A DNA stretch of 13,002 nucleotides from the NCBI GenBank assembly GCA_016178435.1, contig JACOTK010000225.1:1-13002 (forward strand). Direction: 5' to 3'. The DNA is from Actinomycetota bacterium (GTDB lineage Bacteria > Actinomycetota > Acidimicrobiia > Acidimicrobiales > CADCSY01). Under the pieces are notes generated by a model, which ran no database searches, was not told where the DNA came from, and saw nothing but the letters and a program-made list of their open reading frames with translations. This document shows positions 1 through 7,452 of the stretch, in pieces. The translations under genes were made by a program, and so were the position numbers. The first letter of the stretch is position 1, and each line of letters starts with the position of its first letter.

Positions 1-1
1 C

Positions 2-1111
2 GCCGGCGCTCTTGCGGCGCTGACGTTCGCCGGGCTGGGAAGCATGGCTTTCGCCGAGGAGGAGGTTCCGGCGGACACGACCGTTGCCGACTCCACGCCT
101 GCTGCGGCTGATGTCCAGGCCACCGTCCCGACGTCACTTCCTGCGGAACCGGCGGGCTCGGTTCCTTCCGTCCCGACGTCACTGCCTGCGGAACCGGAGG
201 GCTCGGTTCCCTCGGTTCCCACCTCGCTTCCTCCCGTTCCCACCTCGCTTCCTCCCGTTCCCACCTCGGTGAGCATCCCTCCGGTGGTGAAGGACGGCAC
301 GATCGTCGTGGATTCGGTGCTCGGGACGATCTCGGCCTCGTGCACCTCGACCGGCAACGTGGCGATCGAGCTGTCGAACCCCAAGATGGGACTTGAGCCT
401 GTCAAGCTCACGCTGGATGCCGGTGCGACCCTCGGCCAGGTCTCTCAGCTCGCCAAGACCTTCAACATCACCAATGGTGCGATCGAGGCGGCTCTGAGCA
501 AGGTGACCGATTGCGACGTCACGCTGCCCGACGTCCTTCAGGATCCCTCGCAGCCCCCGGCATCTCCCGGAGGCATCTCCGGTGCCCCCATGGCCGACAT
601 CGGTGTCAACTGCCTGAGTGATGGCACCGTTGACGTGAAGCTGATCAACCCCACGTTGGTCCCACGGGTGTTCTCCGTCCTTGTCGGCGACGTCCAGGTT
701 GCGAACCCCACGATTGAGCCCGGCACGTCGCCCACGATCAAGATCGACATGGCCGAGGATGCGACGGCGGTCATCACCGTGCAGGTTGGCGTCCTCGAGT
801 TCGTCAACACCGTGTCGCTCGACTGCCTGGTCAACAACTCCCTCCCGTTGTCGCTGCTGTCCGTCAACAACTCCCTCCCGTTGTCGCTGCTGTCCCTGTT
901 CAACAAGGCCGGCGCCGCCAGCCCGCCCGCTGTCCTGGGAACCTCGGTGGCCCCCGCGGCAGTTGCGGCAGCTGCTGCCGGGACGCTGCCCCGCACCGGT
1001 GGCGACAGTGGTTTGTTCATCGCCGCCGGTCTGGCGCTCGCAACGCTTGGCCTCTTTGCCGGGCGTGCAGCTCGCCAGGCAAAGGCTGTCGAAGCCGGCA
1101 TCCTGAGCTGA
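2..1111 (+). CDS. LPxTG cell-wall-anchored surface protein, 5' end outside window
   Basis: The reading frame is open from the window edge, and codons before the ATG at 44 encode a hydrophobic stretch (AGALAALTFAGLGSMAFA). This looks like the end of a signal peptide, with likely cleavage after AFA at position 55, so the true start lies upstream and the ATG at 44 is probably internal. The mature part opens with a Pro/Val/Ser/Thr-rich repeat stalk (about 125-280). Two related Cys-bracketed modules follow: Cys codons at 341 and 512, then 611 and 824, each first Cys followed by a pattern like C-x-S-x-G-x-V-x-(I/V)-x-L-x-NP. Next comes a duplicated 11-residue segment, then LPRTGG (986-1003), a hydrophobic segment and a basic tail (GRAARQAK). 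This is the classic sortase sorting signal, so the protein is inferred to be covalently attached to the cell wall with the Pro-rich region as a spacer. The ligand or role is unknown. It is transcriptionally separated from purA by hairpins. Confidence 0.85.
   Translation, partial: AGALAALTFAGLGSMAFAEEEVPADTTVADSTPAAADVQATVPTSLPAEPAGSVPSVPTSLPAEPEGSVPSVPTSLPPVPTSLPPVPTSVSIPPVVKDGTIVVDSVLGTISASCTSTGNVAIELSNPKMGLEPVKLTLDAGATLGQVSQLAKTFNITNGAIEAALSKVTDCDVTLPDVLQDPSQPPASPGGISGAPMADIGVNCLSDGTVDVKLINPTLVPRVFSVLVGDVQVANPTIEPGTSPTIKIDMAEDATAVITVQVGVLEFVNTVSLDCLVNNSLPLSLLSVNNSLPLSLLSLFNKAGAASPPAVLGTSVAPAAVAAAAAGTLPRTGGDSGLFIAAGLALATLGLFAGRAARQAKAVEAGILS
125..214 (+). repeat. Two tandem 45-bp coding repeats (VPTSLPAEPxGSVPS)
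   Basis: Copy 1 is 125-169 and copy 2 is 170-214. They differ at 4 of 45 bases and encode 15-residue units VPTSLPAEPAGSVPS and VPTSLPAEPEGSVPS. The repeat is in frame with the surface protein and builds its extended Pro-rich stalk, the sort of unit that can expand or contract by slippage. Confidence 0.9.
215..256 (+). repeat. Two exact tandem 21-bp coding repeats (VPTSLPP)
   Basis: Copies at 215-235 and 236-256 are identical and encode VPTSLPP twice. A third degenerate unit (VPTSVSIPP) begins at 257. The units share the VPTSLP core with the 45-bp repeats just upstream, so the whole 125-280 stretch appears to have grown from one short unit. Confidence 0.9.
830..895 (+). repeat. Exact 33-bp tandem duplication (VNNSLPLSLLS x2)
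   Basis: Positions 830-862 and 863-895 are identical base for base, including all synonymous positions. They encode VNNSLPLSLLS twice, between the second Cys module and the Ala/Pro-rich linker before the sorting signal. Complete identity points to a recent duplication. Confidence 0.95.
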
Positions 1112-1120
1112 TCGAAGGTC

Positions 1121-1137
1121 CCTTCCCTCGGGGAAGG
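1121..1137 (+). terminator. Hairpin downstream of surface protein gene
   Basis: A perfect 7-bp stem CCTTCCC/GGGAAGG with a 3-nt TCG loop starts 9 bases after the stop codon of the surface protein. There is no T-tract. With the stronger hairpin at 1150-1179 it probably forms the 3' end of that transcript. Confidence 0.5.
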
Positions 1138-1149
1138 TTCCAGTGTCCA

Positions 1150-1179
1150 GAAATGGGAGGCCTTCGGGTCTCCCATTTC
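1150..1179 (+). terminator. 13-bp hairpin with TTCG tetraloop, likely terminator
   Basis: Bases 1150-1162 pair with 1167-1179 to give a 13-bp stem (one G-T pair) closed by C(TTCG)G, an unusually stable RNA tetraloop. It lies between the surface protein stop (1111) and the purA start (1246). A long T-run is absent, as is common in high-GC actinobacteria, so termination is inferred from position and stem strength. The symmetric structure could act on either strand. Confidence 0.75.
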
Positions 1180-1196
1180 GCGTCCGGCTGGGCAAG

Positions 1197-1207
1197 GCAG
1201 CTAGGCT
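1197..1207 (+). promoter_or_regulatory. GCAGCTAGGCT element, candidate -10 or operator for purA
   Basis: TAGGCT at 1202-1207 resembles an actinobacterial -10 box and would place a transcript start near 1214, leaving a leader of about 32 nt before the purA GTG. No convincing -35 is visible 16-18 bases upstream. The same 11-mer, with one A/G difference, occurs ahead of purL at 7397-7407. Confidence 0.45.
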
Positions 1208-1245
1208 GCGGGAACCGCCGGCAGTTCTTTGTGAGGAGGACGCGC

Positions 1246-2526
1246 GTGCCCGGAATGATAATCGTCGGAACCCAATGGGGCGACGAAGGGAAGGGCAAGC
1301 TCACCGATCTGCTTGCCGGTGATATGGATGTCGTTGTCCGCTACCAAGGTGGTCACAACGCCGGACATACCATCGTGGTGGAGGGTCAGAGCTTTGCCGT
1401 GCAGCTGGTTCCGAGTGGGATCCTGCACCCCGGTACCCTCAACCTCATCGGCAACGGGGTGGTCGTCGACCCCCAGGTGTTGCTCGACGAGCTGACGATG
1501 CTCGAGAATCGCGGTATCGACACGACCAACCTGTTGGTCAGTGGCAATGCCCATTTGATTCTTCCGTATCACCAGGAGCTCGACATGATGGCCGAGCGCT
1601 ACCTGGGCAACAACAAGCTCGGGACCACCAAGCGGGGCATCGGTCCCACCTATGCCGACAAGGCTGCCCGGGTGGGCATCCGGGTGCAGGATCTGCTCGA
1701 TCCCAAGATCTTCCGGCAGAAGCTCGACGTTGTGCTCAAGGAGAAGAACGCCATCCTGGCCAAGGTCTACAACCGTCTGCCGCTTTCTGCCGATGACATT
1801 GCCGATCGTTATCTCGACGAGATCGCGCCCCGATTGGCGCCGAGGATCGCCGACACCGTCAATGCCGTTCATACGGCCCTGGAGGCCGGGAAACAGGTCA
1901 TGTTCGAGGGCGCCCAGGCGACCTTTCTCGACTTGGACCACGGAACGTATCCGTTTGTCACCTCCTCCAACCCGGTTGCCGGCGGCGCCTGCGTGGGTGC
2001 CGGCGTCGGCCCGCTTCACATCGATCGCATCATCGGCGTGGCCAAGGCATACCTCACCCGTGTGGGGGCCGGGCCGTTCCCCTCGGAGCTGACCGATGAG
2101 ATCGGTGACCTTCTCATCGATCGGGGACACGAATACGGCACCAACACCGGTCGTCGCCGCCGGGCGGGCTGGTATGACGCGGTGATGCTGCGTCATGCCG
2201 TTCGGCTCAACTCCTTGAGCGAGATCTTCCTGACCAAGCTCGATGTGCTCGACACGCTCGATGTGTTGAAGGTCTGTGTCGCCTACGAGATCGACGGCGA
2301 GCGCGTTGATCACATGCCCTACCACCAGTCGCAGTTGCACAAGGCCGTTCCCGTCTACGAGGAGTTTCCCGGTTGGCACTCGGACTGCTCGGGAGCCACC
2401 ACGCTCGATGAGTTGCCGCCGGCAGCGCGTGCCTATGTGCAGTTTCTGAGTGACCAGGCGGGGGTGCCGGTGAGCTACGTCGGGGTGGGGCCGGGCCGCC
2501 TGCAGACGGTGCGGGTCGCGGGCTGA
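1246..2526 (+). CDS. purA: Adenylosuccinate synthetase
   Basis: PurA catalyses IMP + aspartate + GTP to adenylosuccinate, the first committed step to AMP, in the cytosol. The 426-residue product has the family hallmarks: the GTP-binding loop GTQWGDEGKGK near the N-terminus with catalytic Asp13, the second catalytic His41 in GGHNAGHT, the IMP-site stretch TTKRGIGPTYADKAARVG, FEGAQATFLD, and the aspartate-loop region GTNTGRRRRAGW. I chose GTG at 1246 because GAGGAGG (1233-1239) sits 6 bases upstream and because Asp13/His41 then match the E. coli numbering. An in-frame ATG at 1153 lies inside the terminator hairpin and would add a non-homologous extension; ATG at 1255 is too far from the ribosome binding site. 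Length is normal for the family. It heads a same-strand purine gene run. Confidence 0.97.
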   Translation: MPGMIIVGTQWGDEGKGKLTDLLAGDMDVVVRYQGGHNAGHTIVVEGQSFAVQLVPSGILHPGTLNLIGNGVVVDPQVLLDELTMLENRGIDTTNLLVSGNAHLILPYHQELDMMAERYLGNNKLGTTKRGIGPTYADKAARVGIRVQDLLDPKIFRQKLDVVLKEKNAILAKVYNRLPLSADDIADRYLDEIAPRLAPRIADTVNAVHTALEAGKQVMFEGAQATFLDLDHGTYPFVTSSNPVAGGACVGAGVGPLHIDRIIGVAKAYLTRVGAGPFPSELTDEIGDLLIDRGHEYGTNTGRRRRAGWYDAVMLRHAVRLNSLSEIFLTKLDVLDTLDVLKVCVAYEIDGERVDHMPYHQSQLHKAVPVYEEFPGWHSDCSGATTLDELPPAARAYVQFLSDQAGVPVSYVGVGPGRLQTVRVAG

Positions 2527-2546
2527 TGGCGCAACGGGTCCGATGA
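2526..2546 (+). other. Six-codon minicistron bridging purA and purD
   Basis: An ATG at 2526 overlaps the purA stop (TGATG) and opens a six-codon frame (MAQRVR). Its TGA at 2544-2546 overlaps the purD start (ATGA). The arrangement would carry a reinitiating ribosome across the 16-nt gap to purD, which has only a weak Shine-Dalgarno sequence. It may be chance; no product function is implied. Confidence 0.3.
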
Positions 2547-3789
2547 GGGTCTGCGTTGTCGGCAGCGGTGGACGCGAGCACGCGCTGGCGGCGGTGCTGG
2601 CCCGAACCGCCGACTCGGTGGTGGTCAGTCCGGGGAACCCCGGTATTCCGGGCTCGGTGGCGACCCCGGCCGAGGAGATCGACGCAGACCTGTATGTGAT
2701 CGGCCCCGAGGCACCGCTCGTCGCCGGTCTGGCCGATCGCCTGCGGGCGAAGGGCAAGTTGGTCTTCGGACCCGGCGCCGACGGCGCGCAGCTCGAAGGT
2801 TCCAAGGCATGGATGAAGGGGCTTCTTGTGGAGGCAGGCGTCCCCACGGCCCGATACGGCACCTTCACCAGCGTGGAGCCGGCACTGGCGTTTCTCCGTG
2901 GACTGGATGGCCTGTACGTGATCAAGACCGACGGGCTCGCTGCCGGGAAGGGCGTCCTCGTCACCTCCGATGCCGACGAGGCAGCAGCCGACGTGGCCGA
3001 GAAGTTGTCGGGAGACGCCTTCGGCGAGGCCGGCCGCACGATCGTCATCGAAGAGGGCCTCAGCGGTCCCGAGCTTTCGGTCCTCGCTGTGTGCGACGGC
3101 GCCCGGGCCGTCGCCCTCATGCCTGCCCAGGATCACAAGCGTCTCGGCGACGGCGACACCGGTCCCAACACGGGGGGAATGGGGGCCTATGCCCCGGTCC
3201 CGCTTGCTCCGTCGAGTTTGGTCGACGAGGTCCTCGATCGGGCGGTGCTGCCGACGTTGCACGCGCTGTCCCGTGCGGGCATCGACTATCGAGGGGTGCT
3301 GTATGCCGGTTTGATGCTGACCCCGCAGGGTCTCAAGGTGCTCGAGTACAACGTGCGTTTCGGTGACCCGGAAGCCCAGGTGGTGCTGCCGTTGCTGTCG
3401 AGCGATCTCGTGACCCTGCTGGCGGAGGCGGCGGCAGGCCGGGTCGTGCAGCAACCGACGTTCGCCGAGGAGACCGCGGTCACCGTCGTATGCGCCGCAT
3501 CGGGTTATCCCGCTGCCCCACGGGTCGGCGATCCCATCGTCGGCATCGATGCGGCAAACGATCTCGAGGGTGTCGAGGTGTTCTGTGCAGGAGTGGCCGC
3601 GGATGCGGAAGGTCGGCTCGTGACCGCGGGGGGTCGAGTGCTCGGTGTCACGGCGGTGGGGGCGACTCTCGCTGAGGCCCGCGTTCGTGCCTACCAGGGT
3701 GTGGCGTGTGTGGGGTTCGACGGTATGACGTATCGCCATGACATCGCGCTCGGTGGGTTGACCCCCACCCCCGACGAGGAGAGAAAGCC

Positions 3790-3793
<4 letters not shown>
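2543..3793 (+). CDS. purD: Phosphoribosylamine-glycine ligase (GAR synthetase)
   Basis: PurD joins phosphoribosylamine and glycine with ATP to give GAR, the second step of purine synthesis. The 416-residue protein starts with the N-terminal signature VVGSGGREHALA. The ATP-grasp core follows: IKTDGLAAGKGVLV, NTGGMGAYAPVP, and the metal-binding signature EYNVRFGDPEAQ. The remaining C-terminal part corresponds to the usual GARS C-domain, and length is typical of bacterial stand-alone PurD. The ATG at 2543 puts the glycine-rich loop at residues 7-10, as expected. The only upstream ribosome-binding signal is a weak ACGGG, so translation may be coupled to purA. The stop overlaps the purB start by 4 bases (ATGA at 3790-3793). 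Confidence 0.97.
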
Positions 3794-5094
<1,301 letters not shown>

Positions 5095-5097
5095 AAG

Positions 5098-6015
5098 GTG
5101 GGCATCTTGGATCGGATCGGTCTCCCCCACCGTTATTCGGGCAAGGTCCGTGACATCTACGAGGTGGACGACGGCCTGCTGTTGCTGGTGGCCTCCGATC
5201 GCATCAGCGCCTTTGACGTGGTGATGGCCGAACCCGTTCCCGACAAGGGCCGCGTGCTCACCGCCATGACCGCCTTTTGGTCAACCCACCTGGCCTCGGT
5301 TGCCCCGAGTCATCTGGTCTCCACAGATCTGGCCGATCTTCCCGCCGCCTGTCGCCTTCCCGGGTTGGCCGGACGCGTCATGCTGTGTCGCGAGGCGGCG
5401 ATGTTGCCCATCGAATGCATCGTGCGTGGCTACCTGTCCGGCTCGGCGTGGAAGGAATACCGGGAGAGCGGCACCGTGCACGGCATGGCGATGCGGGCGG
5501 GCATGGCGGAATCCGACCGTCTCGACGAGCCGTTGTTCACGCCGTCGACCAAGGCGGACTCGGGTCACGACCTCAACATCTCCTTCACCGATGCCGTCGA
5601 CCTGTTGGGGAGGGACCTCGCGGGTCGGGCAGCGGAGATTTCCCTGGAGCTCTATCGACAGGGCTCGGCGTGGGCTGCCGAGCGAGGCATCATCGTTGCC
5701 GACACGAAGTTCGAGCTCGGTCTGCTCGATGGCGAGCTGGTGGTGGCCGATGAGCTGCTGACCCCCGATTCATCACGGTTCTGGCCGGCTGATGCATGGG
5801 AGCCGGGGACGGTTCCACCGTCATTCGACAAACAGCCGTTGCGTGATTATCTCGATGCGCTCGACTGGGACAAGTCCCCGCCGCCTCCGCCGCTGCCCGC
5901 CGAGGTGGTCGTGGCAAGCCGCTCGCGCTATGTCGAGGCCTATGAGCGAATCACCGGTTTGTCCTTTGCCGACTGGCCCGGGGTTCAGGGCATGGCCTCC
6001 GATGTGGAATCCTGA
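5098..6015 (+). CDS. purC: SAICAR synthetase
   Basis: PurC condenses CAIR with aspartate using ATP to make SAICAR. Motifs visible in order are GKVRDIYEV, SDRISAFDVVM, IVRGYLSGSAWKEY, the signature FTPSTKADSGHDLNISF, ADTKFELGL, and DELLTPDSSRFWPADAWEPG followed by SFDKQPLRDYLD. At up to 305 residues it is the longer form, close in size to yeast Ade1 and longer than the roughly 237-residue E. coli enzyme. The start is ambiguous. GTG at 5098 follows the purB stop by 3 bases but has a poor ribosome binding site. TTG at 5107, three codons in, has AAAGGTGG 5 bases upstream and may be the real start, giving 302 residues. Either choice leaves the catalytic domain intact. Confidence 0.96.
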   Translation: MGILDRIGLPHRYSGKVRDIYEVDDGLLLLVASDRISAFDVVMAEPVPDKGRVLTAMTAFWSTHLASVAPSHLVSTDLADLPAACRLPGLAGRVMLCREAAMLPIECIVRGYLSGSAWKEYRESGTVHGMAMRAGMAESDRLDEPLFTPSTKADSGHDLNISFTDAVDLLGRDLAGRAAEISLELYRQGSAWAAERGIIVADTKFELGLLDGELVVADELLTPDSSRFWPADAWEPGTVPPSFDKQPLRDYLDALDWDKSPPPPPLPAEVVVASRSRYVEAYERITGLSFADWPGVQGMASDVES

Positions 6016-6019
6016 AGAC

Positions 6020-6295
6020 GTGACGTCATACAACGTGTTGGTCCAGGTCCACCTGCGCCCGGGCATTGCCGATCCCCAGGGAGCCACGATTGAGCGTTCT
6101 CTCGCGACGCTGGGTTTCCCCGGGGTGAGCGACGTACGCATGGGGAAGGCCATCGTCTTCACCTTGGAAGCCGAGAGTGAAACGGCCGCGACTGCCGAGG
6201 TCGACGAGCTGTGCCGGCGCTTTCTGATCAATCCGGTGATCGAGGATGCGGTCATCTCGATGACCGAGGCGGACCGGGCGGCATCAGGCCGGTGA
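6020..6295 (+). CDS. purS: FGAM synthase subunit PurS
   Basis: PurS is the small structural subunit of the three-part formylglycinamidine ribonucleotide synthetase (PurS, PurQ, PurL) found in Gram-positive bacteria and archaea; it helps assemble PurQ onto PurL for ammonia transfer. The product (about 91 residues) shows the family pattern: a VLVQVHLRPGIADPQGATIE start, LGFPGVSDVRMGKAIVF in the middle, and a C-terminal segment with NPVIEDAVI. GTG at 6020 gives a normal-sized protein 4 bases after the purC stop. An in-frame ATG at 6002 would overlap purC by 14 bases and add six residues; neither start has a strong ribosome binding site. The TGA overlaps the purQ GTG (GTGA at 6292-6295). Confidence 0.93.
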   Translation: MTSYNVLVQVHLRPGIADPQGATIERSLATLGFPGVSDVRMGKAIVFTLEAESETAATAEVDELCRRFLINPVIEDAVISMTEADRAASGR

Positions 6296-6966
6296 GCGCA
6301 CGGATCGGTGTCGTGCTCTTTCCTGGATCGAATTGTGAGCTCGACGTGCAAGAGGTGGCCCGTGCAGCCGGTCAGGAGACGACCATTCTTTGGCACGGTG
6401 ACCGCACCGTGGATGGGGTTGACGCCGTAGTCATCCCGGGTGGCTTCGCCCACGGTGACTATCTCAGACCTGGGGCGATCGCCCGATTCTCACCGGTCAT
6501 GACGGCCATCGAGGAATTTGCGGCAGCGGGTGGGCCTGTCGTGGGAATTTGCAACGGGTTTCAGGTCTTGACCGAAGCAGGATTGCTCCCAGGCGCCCTG
6601 CAAAAAAACCGTGGATTGCGCTTCCTGTGCTCGACGGTGGAAGTTCGCGTTGAGTCAACGAATTCGGTGCTGACCAGTGGTGCCGAGTCGGGTACAACCC
6701 TTCGACTTCCCGTCAATCATTTCGAGGGGAACTACACGTGCTCAGCAGAGACTCTGGCGATGCTGCGGAGCGAAGATCGCGTTGTCCTGCGGTATGTCGA
6801 CAATCCCAATGGATCCATGGACGACATAGCCGGCATCTGCTCCCGGGAGCGCAACGTCGTGGGCCTGATGCCGCACCCGGAGCGGGCGTCGAGCTCGCTG
6901 CTCGGTTCCGAGGATGGCCTGGTCCTGCTCCAATCGCTGTACCGCAGTATCAGCCGGTCTTCGTGA
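6292..6966 (+). CDS. purQ: FGAM synthase glutaminase subunit PurQ
   Basis: PurQ is the class I glutamine amidotransferase that hydrolyses glutamine and feeds ammonia to PurL for FGAM synthesis. The 224-residue protein has the N-terminal motif VVLFPGSNCELD, the oxyanion region IPGGFAHGDYLRPGA, nucleophile Cys87 in GICNGFQ, and the catalytic His195 and Glu197 in MPHPE. The conserved PurQ loop appears as NHFEGNY (residues 142-148). The GTG at 6292 overlaps the purS stop as GTGA, which fixes the start. Its 3' end overlaps the convergent minus-strand gene by 17 bases, so purL does not directly follow as it does in many genomes. From about 6540 onward its GC falls below that of the other pur genes (see findings). 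Confidence 0.97.
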   Translation: MSARIGVVLFPGSNCELDVQEVARAAGQETTILWHGDRTVDGVDAVVIPGGFAHGDYLRPGAIARFSPVMTAIEEFAAAGGPVVGICNGFQVLTEAGLLPGALQKNRGLRFLCSTVEVRVESTNSVLTSGAESGTTLRLPVNHFEGNYTCSAETLAMLRSEDRVVLRYVDNPNGSMDDIAGICSRERNVVGLMPHPERASSSLLGSEDGLVLLQSLYRSISRSS

Positions 6967-7363
6967 TACCGGCTTTCTGCAACACCGCTCGCGGCACGCC
7001 GAGTTCCCGCCACGTCGCATAGTCGATTCCCTTGCGTTGTCCGTAGGACTTGGCAACGGCGACGAAATCGCTCTCGATGGCCGCGATGTCCACCGTTGAC
7101 TCCGCACCGGCCATTGCGGCGTTCAGGTCGGTTCGTTCCTGGATGAGGTGCAGTCTTGTCAGGGGATCAGCGGTGGGCAGAGCGGCTTCAATAGCCGTGA
7201 GACGTTGCGCGATGCTCTCGGGACTCCGCTTGCGTCCTCGTTTGGGCTTGTTTCCCTCAATGGCCTCCAAATAGATGCGAACACTTCGATTTTGCTCGCG
7301 CCCTTCAGCGATTGCAGCCTTGTGCTCATCGGTCATTGATTTTGGTCCACGTTTTCCTGGCAT
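6950..7363 (-). CDS. Small basic protein of unknown function, possible nucleic-acid binder
   Basis: I do not recognise an assigned function for this 137-residue protein. The N-terminus is strongly basic, with two AT-hook-like clusters: GKRGPK (residues 3-8) and PKRGRKR (40-46). Each is followed by a similar helix-starting pattern (SMTDEHKAA and SPESIAQR), suggesting an internal duplication. The middle (about 50-90) looks like an amphipathic helical hairpin. The C-terminus carries FVAVAKSYGQRKGIDYATWR then ELGVPRAVLQKAGI, a compact motif that reads like a small helix-turn-helix. A DNA- or RNA-binding role is inferred only. The start is taken as ATG 7361-7363, giving MPGKRGPK; it lacks a Shine-Dalgarno sequence, so a leaderless transcript or the ATG at 7334-7336 is possible. 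It lies opposite to the pur genes, convergent with purQ and divergent from purL, and its GC (about 42-60% per 60-base row) is below its surroundings. Confidence 0.8.
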   Translation of the reverse strand: MPGKRGPKSMTDEHKAAIAEGREQNRSVRIYLEAIEGNKPKRGRKRSPESIAQRLTAIEAALPTADPLTRLHLIQERTDLNAAMAGAESTVDIAAIESDFVAVAKSYGQRKGIDYATWRELGVPRAVLQKAGITKTG

Positions 7364-7396
7364 AAGGAATAAGTCAACAAGATGGTTTCAAGAAAT

Positions 7397-7407
7397 GCAA
7401 CTAGGCT
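7397..7407 (+). promoter_or_regulatory. GCAACTAGGCT element, candidate -10 or operator for purL
   Basis: TAGGCT at 7402-7407 lies in the 89-bp divergent gap between the minus-strand small gene and purL. It would start a transcript near 7414, about 39 nt before the purL ATG. No clear -35 is seen. The 11-mer matches the one upstream of purA except for one A/G change, and it contains CTAG, which is scarce in bacterial genomes. From here it could also influence the divergent gene. Confidence 0.45.
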
Positions 7408-7452
7408 TACCGGAATGATTTGAGTGGGCCCTGTTCCGATAGCGTGTCACCT

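Noticed and set aside
125..256. Repeats near the left end as a CRISPR array
   Set aside because: The repeats are directly tandem without spacers, keep the reading frame, and encode a Pro-rich stalk inside a secreted protein.
1153..1245. N-terminal extension of PurA from the ATG at 1153
   Set aside because: It begins inside the terminator hairpin, has no family homology, and the GTG at 1246 has a well-spaced GAGGAGG.
1201..3120. Long open frame on the minus strand opposite purA and purD
   Set aside because: It is antisense to two genes with full family motifs, its translation is low-complexity and Arg/Ala/Pro-rich without recognisable domains, and long antisense frames are expected at this GC content.
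6950..7363. Inverted gene as a transposase or insertion-sequence remnant
   Set aside because: There are no terminal inverted repeats or target duplications at its edges, and the short protein lacks transposase motifs.
7364..7452. Purine riboswitch or other structured leader upstream of purL
   Set aside because: The gap is only 89 bp and I see no purine-riboswitch stems or conserved loops, only the CTAGGCT element.
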